33,376 nt of DNA from Gammaproteobacteria bacterium (GTDB lineage: Bacteria > Pseudomonadota > Gammaproteobacteria > JAJDOJ01), in contig JAJDOJ010000054.1 of NCBI GenBank assembly GCA_022340215.1, forward strand, positions 1-33,376, read 5' to 3'. The notes under the pieces are model-generated. The model searched no databases. It had not been told where the DNA came from and saw only the letters and a program-made list of their open reading frames with translations. Made by a program: the position numbers and the translations under genes. Positions 14,326 through 24,027 of the stretch are shown here, piece after piece. Position 1 is the stretch's first letter; every line of letters starts with the position of its first letter.

Positions 14326-15603
14326 CTAGTCCGTCCAGCAGATGCGGACTTCCTCAACCGCCCTGGCGGTGCCGCGGTGTACGATCAGGGTGTAACGACC
14401 CTCTTCGATGCGTGTCCCCTGGGGAGGGATGCTACCCGTCTTGTGCAAGATAAAACCGGCAAGCGTGGAATAGCCCCCTGCGGGGAGCTCGACTCCCAGC
14501 CCTTCGGCGAGCGGGGTCAGCTCGGTGCGCCCGCTGGTGAGATAGTCGCGCTCGCCCAGTTTCTGAAACAGCTCCTCGGATGTCTCCGGGGTGTCGTACT
14601 CGTCGTGCAGGTCCTCGACCACCTCCTCGACGATATCCTCTACGGTCACGATACCTTCTGCAGCCCCAAACTCATCGACCACCACCGCGACGACCTCGCC
14701 GGTCGTGCGTAAATAAAGGAGCAGATCGCGAATGCTCTTGCTGGAGGGCACGTAATGGGTCTCGCGGACGAAGTCCGAGATCGGTCGTTCGTCGGCTTCG
14801 CCAAGCAGGTCCAGGACGTTGAGCATGCCCGCCACACGATCGACCCGCTCCTCGTAGACCGGTAAGCGGATGTGTGCTGCCTCCGACGCCAGACGGCGCG
14901 CCTCTCCACAGGTGGCCTGCCTCTCGACCGCGGTCACGTCGATCAATGGACACATGGCGTCGCGCACCAGTGTCTCGGTGAAGTTGAAGGAGCGCCGGAT
15001 CATCTCCTTTTCACCCGGCTCGATGTCACCGCGGGCGGCGGTGTGCAAGCACAGCATGGTCAGGATTTCTTCGCGCAGCGTGAAAGGATTACCCTCGATA
15101 CCGCCCGCCAACTTGGCCAGCAGGCGGGTGAGCAGGGTGAAGAACAACAGGATCGGGTAGAAGAGGTACGAGAAGAAGCGTAGTACAAAGATGACATGGG
15201 GCGTCAATACGTCCGCACGTTGCTGGAAAACGCTCTTGGGGACGATCTCGCCGAAGATCCAGATCAAGGGCGCGGCCAACCCCACCGCGAGCAAGCTTCC
15301 GTGCTCGCCGAAGAGGTGGATCATCAGTGCGGTGATCATGGTGGTGTTGGTGACCACGGAGATGTTCGTTCCGACAAGGGTTGTCGAGAGCAGCCATTCG
15401 GGTCTCTGCAGCATTTCGAGGGCGAGCTTCGCACCCTTGGAGCCCTTCGCCGAATTGAGGCGCAGCTTCATCTGGTCGGCGCTGACCACGCCGATCTCGG
15501 AGCCGGAGAAGAAGCCCTCCAGGAGCAGACAGACCAGGCAGATGAGCAGAGTACTCAGTATGTCCATGGCGCAGCCGATTGCCAATTCACGGGTCCGGGC
15601 CAT
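14326..15603 (-). CDS. CNNM/CorC-type transporter-associated protein (DUF21, CBS pair, CorC domain), second of a tandem pair
   Basis: The 425-residue protein has an N-terminal DUF21/CNNM membrane domain (about residues 14-190: LLEGFFSGSEIGVVSADQMK; FGEIVPKSVFQQ), a CBS pair (about 205-330: VRDAMCPLIDVTAVERQ ... VVVDEFGAAEGIVTVEDIVE) and a C-terminal CorC/HlyC domain (about 345-425). The family is linked to magnesium/cobalt efflux or tolerance. The substrate here is not shown. It lies 28 nt behind a paralogue of similar layout and is probably cotranscribed with it. The start is either the ATG at 15603 or that at 15567. About 100 bp separates its stop from the convergent DUF938 gene, with a short GC-rich dyad (GCCCC-CC-GGGGC on its coding strand) near 14310-14321. 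Confidence 0.92.
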   Translation of the reverse strand: MARTRELAIGCAMDILSTLLICLVCLLLEGFFSGSEIGVVSADQMKLRLNSAKGSKGAKLALEMLQRPEWLLSTTLVGTNISVVTNTTMITALMIHLFGEHGSLLAVGLAAPLIWIFGEIVPKSVFQQRADVLTPHVIFVLRFFSYLFYPILLFFTLLTRLLAKLAGGIEGNPFTLREEILTMLCLHTAARGDIEPGEKEMIRRSFNFTETLVRDAMCPLIDVTAVERQATCGEARRLASEAAHIRLPVYEERVDRVAGMLNVLDLLGEADERPISDFVRETHYVPSSKSIRDLLLYLRTTGEVVAVVVDEFGAAEGIVTVEDIVEEVVEDLHDEYDTPETSEELFQKLGERDYLTSGRTELTPLAEGLGVELPAGGYSTLAGFILHKTGSIPPQGTRIEEGRYTLIVHRGTARAVEEVRICWTD

Positions 15604-15631
15604 AACCGAGTGCTCGTCACGGTCACTTGCC

Positions 15632-17002
15632 TCATCGCTTCGGGTCCTCCGGCCCGTGACTCACGGGTGCGGGCGAATCGACGACAGAATCCGCTTCTTC
15701 CCGCGTCTGTGAGCCTGGCGGCGGCTGCTCGACCTGTGGCGGTCCCGGCACCTCGACGGTCAGCTCCGCGATGCGATTGCTCTCGATGCGTTGTGCGCAG
15801 AATTGGAATGGGCCTATCTCGATGGCATCACCCTCCGCCGGCAGCTCTCCGAAATGATGCAATACCAGGCCGCCCAGGGTCTTCAGTTCTTCGACCTCGA
15901 GGAATGCGTCGAAACGGGCGTTGAAGTCCTCGATGGGGGTCGAACCGGGCAACGTAAAGCGGTTTCCCGGCAGCTCGCGGATCCAATCCTCTTCCGCTTC
16001 GTCCGACGGGGTGGGAATATCGCCGAAGATGGCCTCCAACAGGTCGCCCATCGTGATCAGGCCGGTAACGCCACCATACTCGTCGACCACGACGGCAAAC
16101 GACTTGTGGCGCTCGCGGAAGCTGTCGAACATATCTGCCGCGGACTTCGACTCGGGCACGAAAAAGGGCTTCCGCAGGATGCCATGCAAAGGTCGCTGGT
16201 CACTACCAAGCACGGAGAGATCCACCTTGAGCAGGTCGCGCGCATGCAGGATGCCGACGACGTTGTCGCGATGTTCCTCGAACACCGGCATCCGGGACTG
16301 CCTGCTATGGCGGAAGATCTCCAGGATTTCCTCGCCGCCGGCATTTTTCGGCACAAAGGTGACGTCCGCCCGCGGGGTCATCAGATCTTCCACCGTCCTG
16401 TTGCGGAGGTCGAAGATATGGTCGATCAGTTGGGCCTCCATGTGGTCCAGCGTCCCTTCGCCAACCGCCTCGTGGGCCAGGGTACGCACCATGTCTTCTG
16501 TGACGATGTTGCCCGGGGAACGCTCGGTGCCAACGATCAAGGTGGTGAACCAGTCGGCTACCGTGCGCACCGCCCAGCGTAAAGGGGCTATGAGGCGCGC
16601 AAACAAGTCGATAGGGCCACTCTGAAAGGTCGCGAAGGCCACGTTGTTGCGGATCGCAAGGGTCTTGGGCGTGATTTCCCCAACCAGGAGCAGGATGGGC
16701 ACCATGATGAAGAGATTGAACAGCTTGTCTTCGGCGCCTAAAAGCTGGATTACCATCGCGGCAGACAGCACCGAGGCGGCCACATTGACGAATTCGTTGC
16801 CGATCAGGATGGTGACGATGAGCCGCCGGGGCTCACTGAGCAGGCGCTTGATCAGGCCGATACGCGGATTCCCATCGATGCGCATCTTCTCGATCTGTAC
16901 GTTGTTGAGGGAGAAAAGCGAGGTCTCCGAACTCGAAAAGAACGCGGAGAAGCCGAGCAGAACGACAAAAAGTACCAGTTCGATCCAGAAGGGGAAATCC
17001 AA
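15632..17002 (-). CDS. CNNM/CorC-type transporter-associated protein, first of a tandem pair
   Basis: The 456-residue protein has a DUF21/CNNM membrane domain (LLGFSAFFSSSETSLFSLNN near the N-terminus; LLVGEITPKTLAIRN), a CBS pair (MTPRADVTFVP ... VVVDEYGGVTGLITMGDLLE) and a CorC domain (LPGSTPIEDFNARF, LGGLVLHHFGELPAEGD). A Pro/Glu-rich tail follows. Magnesium or other divalent cation export is the family role. The start is TTG at 17002 with GAGAGG upstream; no ATG or GTG is close. The leader contains a hairpin at 17028-17056 and three 11-bp repeats at 17064-17096 that resemble a Pho box. Confidence 0.92.
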   Translation of the reverse strand: MDFPFWIELVLFVVLLGFSAFFSSSETSLFSLNNVQIEKMRIDGNPRIGLIKRLLSEPRRLIVTILIGNEFVNVAASVLSAAMVIQLLGAEDKLFNLFIMVPILLLVGEITPKTLAIRNNVAFATFQSGPIDLFARLIAPLRWAVRTVADWFTTLIVGTERSPGNIVTEDMVRTLAHEAVGEGTLDHMEAQLIDHIFDLRNRTVEDLMTPRADVTFVPKNAGGEEILEIFRHSRQSRMPVFEEHRDNVVGILHARDLLKVDLSVLGSDQRPLHGILRKPFFVPESKSAADMFDSFRERHKSFAVVVDEYGGVTGLITMGDLLEAIFGDIPTPSDEAEEDWIRELPGNRFTLPGSTPIEDFNARFDAFLEVEELKTLGGLVLHHFGELPAEGDAIEIGPFQFCAQRIESNRIAELTVEVPGPPQVEQPPPGSQTREEADSVVDSPAPVSHGPEDPKR

Positions 17003-17027
17003 AGCTGCGTGGACCTCTCGGGTGAGA

Positions 17028-17056
17028 CCAGGGGGCGCAGAGCGAAGCCCCCCTGG
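17028..17056 (-). other. Leader hairpin upstream of the CNNM pair
   Basis: CCAGGGGGC at 17028-17036 pairs with GCCCCCCTGG at 17047-17056 (one bulged base), giving a roughly 9-bp GC-rich stem with a 10-nt loop. It lies between the candidate regulatory repeats and the TTG start. It could affect mRNA stability or translation. No T-tract follows on either strand. Confidence 0.5.
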
Positions 17057-17063
17057 CGCGCCA

Positions 17064-17096
17064 ATGTGACAGAAATGTGACAGAAACGTAACAGAA
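17064..17096 (-). promoter_or_regulatory. Three tandem 11-bp repeats resembling a PhoB box
   Basis: On the minus strand the units read TTCTGTTACGT, TTCTGTCACAT and TTCTGTCACAT, so CTGT(C/T)AC recurs every 11 bp. PhoB boxes are 11-bp direct repeats of CTGTCAT-type units. The orientation matches the leftward CNNM gene 62 bp away. No good -10 hexamer is visible at the expected distance, so the regulator identity is tentative. Confidence 0.5.
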
Positions 17097-17233
17097 AAAC
17101 TGGGGAACGGCTATCGGCACCAGATAAGTGCTTGATAATTGGGGCCTGCTTTGCCTCCGGACGCGGGATCCGGCGCTGAACCGAACACGGGCTGGCCAGG
17201 CTGCTGTACGCCACGACGGGCCAGGGTCTGGAA

Positions 17234-17788
17234 TCAGGACCGACCGAACCCGGGAGCGTCGGCGTTGCCGGCGATCTTCCCGATGATGAAGTCCGCGATC
17301 TGTCCGGGATCGTTGAGATCGAGGCCCGGCAGGTGAGTTCCCGACTCGGGGATCGGTGCGTCGCTGGCGAAGGCGATGACGTCAGGATCGTCGGGGAACA
17401 ACAGCGGCTTGTTCAGTGACGGCCGGTGCAGTTCGATCTTCGGGTAGTGCTCATGTTTGAAGCCTTCCACCAGGACGAGATCGGTGCGTTGCAGGTCCAG
17501 CCGGTCCAGTAGCTCGGACAGTGTCGGCTCGTCACGCCCCGCATCGAACTCCGTCATCAGCGCCATGCGCCTGCGCGATGAGATCAGCATCTGGCAGGCG
17601 CCCGCCTTGCGAAGCGCGTAGCTGTCCTTGCCGGGATGGTCGATATCGAACTTGTGATGCGCGTGCTTCACGACGGCGACACGCATGCCGCGGGTCACCA
17701 GCAACGGAAGCAACTGCCTGAGCAGGGTCGTCTTGCCCGTTCCACTCCACGCGCAGAACCCGAGGATGGGGACATGCTTTTCGATCAT
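17234..17788 (-). CDS. mobB: Molybdopterin-guanine dinucleotide biosynthesis adapter MobB
   Basis: MobB is a GTP-binding P-loop protein that assists MobA in making the guanine dinucleotide form of the molybdenum cofactor, the form used by formate dehydrogenase. The 184-residue product has the family start ILGFCAWSGTGKTTLLRQLL with Walker A SGTGKT (residues 15-20). It also has VAVVKHAHHKFDIDHPGKDS, and LVLVEGFKHEHYPKIELHR. The ATG at 17788 is preceded by AAGGA at 8 nt. The gene is isolated from other moa/mob genes here and diverges from hom. Its presence a few kb from the fdh operon fits cofactor supply. Confidence 0.95.
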   Translation of the reverse strand: MIEKHVPILGFCAWSGTGKTTLLRQLLPLLVTRGMRVAVVKHAHHKFDIDHPGKDSYALRKAGACQMLISSRRRMALMTEFDAGRDEPTLSELLDRLDLQRTDLVLVEGFKHEHYPKIELHRPSLNKPLLFPDDPDVIAFASDAPIPESGTHLPGLDLNDPGQIADFIIGKIAGNADAPGFGRS

Positions 17789-18108
17789 GCGGATGTTTCC
17801 TTGTGAAGGGAGCCGGAGGTTACTGTTCCGGATTGGCTCTGAAGGGGATGGTATCCGGGACCGGAGGGTTCGCCGGATCCGGGAGAGAGGTCTGCACCTC
17901 GGAGAAGGATTGCGAGAATCCGGATTGTACCCGATTAACGCTGGAGCCCGGACAGAGTCATCGTGAAAACCTTTTACAGAAGCGGATCCACCGGGATGGT
18001 GCGACCTCAGCCCTGGTATCGCCCCCAGAAACACGTTGAAGCGAGCCTGATCCGGCCCTGACAACGGGTGGTTGTGGTATGGTTGCGCCGCTGAAAAGGA
18101 GGGCAGAG
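17789..18108. other. Divergent mobB-hom intergenic region
   Basis: These 320 bp separate mobB (leftward) and hom (rightward). I see no protein-like frame, riboswitch fold or strong promoter. A TATGGT hexamer with a TG extension at about 18075-18083 lacks a matching -35. AGGAGG at 18097-18102 is the hom ribosome site. Confidence 0.45.
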
Positions 18109-19419
18109 TTGAATCCCGTCAAGGTCGGTCTGTTGGGGCTCGGTACCGTGGGTTGCGGCACCGTGGATGTGTTGTCGAGGAACGCCGAGGAGATTGCGCG
18201 CAGGGCCGGGCGTGGGATCCGTGTGACCACCGCCGCCGCACGCGACACCGGGCGCAGGCGCCCCTGCGACACGAGCGGTTTGGTGATCACGGACGATCCG
18301 TTTCGCGTTGTCGACGATCGCGGGGTGCAGATCGTCGTCGAGTTGATCGGCGGGTCCGACCTCGCGCTCGAACTCGTCCTGCGCGCGATCGACAACGGCA
18401 AGCACGTGGTGACGGCCAACAAGGCGCTGATTGCGCTCCACGGCAACGAGATCTTCGCCCGGGCCCGCGAGAAGGGCGTGATGGTGGCGTTCGAGGCAGC
18501 CGTCGCCGGCGGCATCCCGATCATCAAGGCGATCCGCGAAGGGCTGGCGGGCAATACTATCCACTGGCTCGCCGGCATCATCAACGGCACGGGGAACTTC
18601 ATCCTCACCGGGATGCGTGACAAGGGCAGGGACTTCGGCGAGGTCCTGGGCGAGGCCCAGCGCCTCGGCTACGCGGAGGCCGACCCGACCTTCGACGTCG
18701 AGGGAATCGACGCCGCTCACAAGCTCACCATTCTCGCCTCGATCGCCTTCGGCATCCCGCTGCAGTTCGAACGTGTCTACACCGAGGGGATCACGAACAT
18801 CACCCCGGACGACGTGGCTTTCGCCGGTGAACTGGGATACCGGATCAAGCACCTCGGGATCGCCCGCCGGCGCGAAGACGGCATCGAGCTGCGTGTCCAT
18901 CCGACGCTGATCCCGCACAGGCGCCTGATCGCGAATGTCGACGGCGTGATGAACGCCGTGCTGGTGAACGCCGATGCGGTCGGGCCGACGCTCTACTACG
19001 GCGCCGGTGCCGGAGCGGACCCCACCGCCTCGGCGGTGGTCGCCGACCTGGTCGATGTGGTGCGTGTTCTCACGTCCGACCCCGAGAACCGCGTACCCCA
19101 CCTTGCGTTTCAGCCCGATGCGATCAGCGACCTGCCGATCCTCGGAATGGAGGACGTGGAAACGGCGTACTATCTCCGTCTCCGCGCCAAAGACAGGCCG
19201 GGTGTGCTGGCCGAGGTGACCCGAATCCTGGGTGATCTGCAGATCAGCATCGAGGCCATTATTCAGAAGGAACCGGAACGCGGAGCATCCGATGCGACGA
19301 TCATCATGCTGACCCACAGGGTCATCGAGCGCCGTATGAACGACGCCATCGGCCGGATCGAAGACCTGGACTCCATCACCAGGCCGGTGGAACGTATTCG
19401 ACTGGAAACCCTGGGATGA
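18109..19419 (+). CDS. hom: Homoserine dehydrogenase with C-terminal ACT domain
   Basis: The enzyme reduces aspartate semialdehyde to homoserine in threonine and methionine synthesis. The 436-residue monofunctional product has an NAD(P)-binding GLGTVG loop (residues 10-15), the catalytic-domain segments ANKALIALHG, AVAGGIPIIK and GIINGTGNFIL, and EADPTFDVEGIDAAHKL. A C-terminal ACT domain (YYLRLRAKDRPGVLAEVTRIL, about residue 350 on) probably senses threonine. A TTG at 18109 with GGAGG six bases upstream is the best start; an ATG at 18079 would add ten residues. thrC follows after a 77-bp AT-rich spacer. Confidence 0.97.
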   Translation: MNPVKVGLLGLGTVGCGTVDVLSRNAEEIARRAGRGIRVTTAAARDTGRRRPCDTSGLVITDDPFRVVDDRGVQIVVELIGGSDLALELVLRAIDNGKHVVTANKALIALHGNEIFARAREKGVMVAFEAAVAGGIPIIKAIREGLAGNTIHWLAGIINGTGNFILTGMRDKGRDFGEVLGEAQRLGYAEADPTFDVEGIDAAHKLTILASIAFGIPLQFERVYTEGITNITPDDVAFAGELGYRIKHLGIARRREDGIELRVHPTLIPHRRLIANVDGVMNAVLVNADAVGPTLYYGAGAGADPTASAVVADLVDVVRVLTSDPENRVPHLAFQPDAISDLPILGMEDVETAYYLRLRAKDRPGVLAEVTRILGDLQISIEAIIQKEPERGASDATIIMLTHRVIERRMNDAIGRIEDLDSITRPVERIRLETLG

Positions 19420-19496
19420 GATGGGGCGAGAGCTTCTTCCGATATATAAACAGATAGATAAAATATCTTATTAAGGTAAAAAGACAGGTTATCCGC
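19420..19496. other. AT-rich hom-thrC spacer
   Basis: Unlike its GC-rich surroundings, about 55 bp here are mostly A and T, with GATAT and ATATC arms at about 19439-19468. It could host a promoter or an mRNA processing site before thrC; no consensus -35/-10 pair or terminator is clear. Confidence 0.4.
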
Positions 19497-20576
19497 ATGC
19501 CGTTCAGACCCCGATACACCGGCTTGATCGACAAGTACCGCGACCGTCTTCCGGTACATGACGACACCCGCATCATCAGCCTCGGCGAGGGCAACACCCC
19601 GCTGATCCGGATGCACAATATCCCCCGGGAGATCGGCAGGGACGTCGAGATCTACGTCAAGTACGAAGGGCTCAATCCCACCGGTTCGTTCAAGGACCGC
19701 GGCATGACGATGGCGGTCACCAAGGCGGTTGAGGAAGGCAGCCGGGCAATCATCTGCGCCTCAACCGGCAACACGTCGGCCTCGGCCGCCGCCTATGCGG
19801 CGCGCGCGCGAATCACCGCCTTCGTGGTGATCCCGGACGGCAAGATCGCGCTGGGAAAACTCGCGCAGGCGATGATGCACGGCTCCGTGGTCGTCCAGAT
19901 CCGGGGAAACTTCGACGACGGCATGCGTCTGGTGCGGGAAGTCGCGGAAGATACCCCTGTGACCATCGTCAACTCGATCAATCCCTTCCGGATTCAGGGC
20001 CAGAAGACCGCGGCATTCGAGATCGTGGAGGAACTGGAGTTCGCCCCCGATTTTCACTGCATCCCGGTCGGCAATGCGGGAAACATCACCGCCCACTGGA
20101 TGGGGTACAGCGAGTACTTCGAGCACGGTATCGTCAATACCCGTCCCATTATGGTCGGGTACCAGGCGCGCGGCGCCAACCCCTTCATCCGGGGCGACAT
20201 GGTGGATCAGCCTGACACCGTCGCCACCGCGATCCGCATCGGTCACCCCCAGAGCTGGGACAAGGCCTGGGACGTGCAGAAGGAATCCGGGGGCTGGTTC
20301 GACGATTGTTCGGACGAGGAGATCCTCGCGGCGCAGAGGTTGTTGACGGAAAAGGAGGGGGTCTTCTGCGAACCGGCCTCGGCCATCTCGCTGGCCGGCG
20401 CGCTGAAGGATATCGCCTCGGGGAAGATCCCCGAAGGCAGCAAGATCGTCTGCACCCTCACAGGTCACGGCCTCAAGGACCCGGACACCGCCATACGTCA
20501 GTGCGAGGGCGGCCTGATCACCATCGACGCGAACCTGCAGAGCGTGCGCCGCGCCATCGTCGAATATCTGCACTGA
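19497..20576 (+). CDS. thrC: Threonine synthase
   Basis: This PLP-dependent enzyme converts O-phosphohomoserine to threonine. The 359-residue length fits the shorter ThrC class. The PLP lysine is K66 in PTGSFKDRGM. The phosphate/PLP loops ICASTGNTSASAAAYAARA and PVGNAGNITAHWMGY are present, and the C-terminus has CTLTGHGLKDPD. The start ATG at 19497 gives the usual MPFRPRYTGLIDKYRDRLP. It forms the hom-thrC pathway pair; no aminotransferase or thrB kinase gene is in the window. Confidence 0.97.
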   Translation: MPFRPRYTGLIDKYRDRLPVHDDTRIISLGEGNTPLIRMHNIPREIGRDVEIYVKYEGLNPTGSFKDRGMTMAVTKAVEEGSRAIICASTGNTSASAAAYAARARITAFVVIPDGKIALGKLAQAMMHGSVVVQIRGNFDDGMRLVREVAEDTPVTIVNSINPFRIQGQKTAAFEIVEELEFAPDFHCIPVGNAGNITAHWMGYSEYFEHGIVNTRPIMVGYQARGANPFIRGDMVDQPDTVATAIRIGHPQSWDKAWDVQKESGGWFDDCSDEEILAAQRLLTEKEGVFCEPASAISLAGALKDIASGKIPEGSKIVCTLTGHGLKDPDTAIRQCEGGLITIDANLQSVRRAIVEYLH

Positions 20577-20590
20577 AGGCATTGAGGGGG

Positions 20591-21337
20591 TTATTGACCC
20601 CCGCCGGCACCCGGGTCCCAGGCAGCGACGTCGAGGGCGGGATCTACCTCCCAGGGCGACGGGTGTCCTTCCAGGGGGCAGTATCGTACGAGAAAGGCGA
20701 CGAATTCGATGCGTGTGACGGGGACCGCGCCCAGGCTCAGGACGTGGGGCGAGGACAACTGGCAGTCGATCAGGGGATAGCGCCAGGCGGCGAGGTGGCG
20801 TGCCAGATGGACCAGCGCCACCTTCGAGGCGTCGGATTCATGGCTGAACATCGATTCGCCGAAGAACACGCGGCCGATCGCCACCCCGTAGAGCCCGCCG
20901 ATCAGCCGTTCCGCCTCATTCCACACCTCCACGGAGTGCGCGTGCCCGGCCTCGTGCAGTCGCTCGTAGGCGGTGAGCATCTCAGGCGTGATCCAGGTCC
21001 CGTCGGCATAGGGCCTCGGTCCGGCACAGGCGGCTATGGTTCGATCGAAAGCGCAGTCGAAGGTGACCCGCCAGGGTCGGTTCCTGAGCCGTTTTCTCAA
21101 GCTGCGCCGTATTCGCACCGCTCTGGGGAGCAGCACGGTGCGCGGGTCGGGGGACCACCACAGGATCGGTTGTCCCGTCTCGTACCAGGGAAAGATGCCG
21201 CTGCGATACGCCCGGAGCAATCGCCTTACCGAGAGGTCGCCCCCCGCGGCGAGCAGGCCGTCGGGGTGACGCAACGCCGTGTCCGCCGGCGGAAAGGCGC
21301 TCTCCGGGTCCCGAGGATCGAGCCAGGGGATACTCAT
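20591..21337 (-). CDS. aat: Leucyl/phenylalanyl-tRNA-protein transferase
   Basis: Aat adds Leu or Phe to proteins with N-terminal Arg or Lys, marking them for ClpS/ClpAP degradation (N-degron pathway). The 248-residue product shows the family hallmarks: FPPADTALRHPDGLLAAGGDL, YRSGIFPWYETGQPILWWSPDPR, DGTWITPEMLTAYERLHEAG, GGLYGVAIGRVFFGESMFS and LIDCQLSSPHVLSLGA. The start ATG at 21337 is 2 nt from the stop of the upstream acyltransferase gene, so the two are coupled. The frame is open upstream but that part is shadow. Confidence 0.97.
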   Translation of the reverse strand: MSIPWLDPRDPESAFPPADTALRHPDGLLAAGGDLSVRRLLRAYRSGIFPWYETGQPILWWSPDPRTVLLPRAVRIRRSLRKRLRNRPWRVTFDCAFDRTIAACAGPRPYADGTWITPEMLTAYERLHEAGHAHSVEVWNEAERLIGGLYGVAIGRVFFGESMFSHESDASKVALVHLARHLAAWRYPLIDCQLSSPHVLSLGAVPVTRIEFVAFLVRYCPLEGHPSPWEVDPALDVAAWDPGAGGGQ

Positions 21338-21339
21338 CC

Positions 21340-22587
21340 CTATCCGACAGGGACCGTGGCCTGGCGATACGGCGAGCGCGCCATCAGTTCGCGGAACTCC
21401 TCCATCATCAGTTCCCGCTCCTGGTCGCAATAGCGTTTCAGCACGGCGCGAAAACGGGGATCGGCGACCCAGTGCCCCGACCAGGTCGCAGTAGGAAGGA
21501 AGCCTCGCGGGATCTTGTGCTCTCCCTGGGCGCCGGGCTCGAAGCGGCGCAGGCCGTGCCGGATGCAATACTCGATGCCCTGGTAATAACAGGCCTCGAA
21601 GTGGAGGCTGTGATACTGCTCCGTGCAGCCCCAGAAGCGACCATAAAGGGCATCGCCGCCGCGAAAGTTGATTGCGCAGGCGACCGGCTGGCGATCCGGG
21701 TCCAGTGCCAGAACGAGGACGACGCGATCGCCCATCGTGCGGCCGATGCGCATGAAGAACGCCTCGGTCAGCGAGGCGTATCCATGCTTGCGATCATAGA
21801 TCGATGCGTAGAAGCGATAGACCATCGACCATTCCCGCGAGTCGAGTTCGCTGCCGTGGCGGACCTGCAAGGCGAGTCCCTGCTCGTTGACGAACCGGCG
21901 TTCCCGCCGGATGGTCTTGCGCCTGCGGGACGTCAGCGACGCCAGGAAATCATCGAAATCGGCATAGCCGGGGTTGTGCCAGTGGTACTGCAGCCCGGTG
22001 CGGCGCATGAGTCCGGTTTCGGCCAGGAGCTCCGATTCGTCGGGACGGACGAACAACCAGTGGACCCCCGAGTACCCCGATTCTGCTGCGTAATGTATGC
22101 CTTGGCGAATCAGTTCCCGACATACTCGGTCCGGGTTGGCGCCGGGGGCGACGAGCAGTCGGGACCCGGTCACGGGGGTATAGGGGACGCCCGCGACGAG
22201 CTTGGGGTAGTAGTCGAGACCATGGCGGCGATAGGCGTCCGCCCAGGCCCAGTCGAAAACGAATTCGCCCCAGGAGTTGTCCTTCAGGTACATGGGGGAG
22301 GCGCCGACCAGCCGCCCGTTCCCGTTCCTCAGGGTGAGATGGCGTGGGTACCAGCCGTGCCTCTCACCCACGCTGTCGGAGTCCTCCAGGGCCAGGAGGA
22401 ACTCGTGGCTCAGAAAGGGGTCGCCCACTGCGTCGAGCACGTTCCATTCCAAAGCGGAGACGGTCGCGATGTCCTCGATAATCGAGGCCGTCAGACAGGC
22501 GGTGTCTGATTCCCGTGCCTCGCGTTCAGCGGCAGGCGAGCGGGTTCCTTGTTCGGATGTCCGGTCGTCCTGTCCGGCGGCGCTCAC
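21340..22587 (-). CDS. PF04339-like (DUF482) GNAT/FemAB-type acyltransferase
   Basis: This is a 415-residue protein of the PF04339 family, a GNAT-fold group related to FemAB-like transferases. Family-like segments are DPFLSHEFLLALEDSDSVGE, GWYPRHLTL, LVGASPMYLKDNSWGEFVFDWAWA, YYPKLVAGVPYTPVTGSRLL, LHFEACYYQGIEYCIRHGL and FEPGAQGEHKIPRGFLPT. The substrate is unknown. It starts with GTG at 22587 and runs directly into aat, a pairing compatible with a shared aminoacyl- or protein-modification role, though that is inference. About 40 bp separates it from trxB upstream. Confidence 0.9.
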   Translation of the reverse strand: MSAAGQDDRTSEQGTRSPAAEREARESDTACLTASIIEDIATVSALEWNVLDAVGDPFLSHEFLLALEDSDSVGERHGWYPRHLTLRNGNGRLVGASPMYLKDNSWGEFVFDWAWADAYRRHGLDYYPKLVAGVPYTPVTGSRLLVAPGANPDRVCRELIRQGIHYAAESGYSGVHWLFVRPDESELLAETGLMRRTGLQYHWHNPGYADFDDFLASLTSRRRKTIRRERRFVNEQGLALQVRHGSELDSREWSMVYRFYASIYDRKHGYASLTEAFFMRIGRTMGDRVVLVLALDPDRQPVACAINFRGGDALYGRFWGCTEQYHSLHFEACYYQGIEYCIRHGLRRFEPGAQGEHKIPRGFLPTATWSGHWVADPRFRAVLKRYCDQERELMMEEFRELMARSPYRQATVPVG

Positions 22588-22626
22588 GCGGGTGGGTCCG
22601 TTGTTCGCATCGCGGGTGGAAGGAAA

Positions 22627-23715
<1,089 letters not shown>

Positions 23716-23830
23716 TTACGAAAGGGGCGAGGTGTGGTAAAGAGGCCCCGGATTTCGCAGGCGATTTCTCGCAATGCCGCCAAGATCCCAGCACGCCGAC
23801 CGGTGAGACCGGGGTCGCAAGGTACACCAT

Positions 23831-23846
23831 GCCTTGTCGACAAGGC
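23831..23846. promoter_or_regulatory. Perfect 16-bp palindrome in the trxB-ftsK region
   Basis: GCCTTGTCGACAAGGC is fully self-complementary and sits about 45 bp upstream of the TATAAT at 23890. It could be a dimeric repressor or activator site. I cannot name the regulator. Confidence 0.4.
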
Positions 23847-24027
23847 GGGGTCACATCCAGATCGGCAGAAAGTTTGTGCAAAGTAAACCTATAATAATCA
23901 GAATGTTGAATAAAATTATTAATACGTTAACTAAATCAACTCCACTGGACTCCCGAAAGCCGCTCAGGCCGGCCGGCGCCGGGAAATGCCCAGGGGAATC
24001 CGACGCCGGTCCGGACAGCGACTGATC

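Noticed and set aside
17064-17096. Possible CRISPR-like array
   Set aside because: Units are only 11 bp, directly abutting and without spacers; a transcription factor site fits better.
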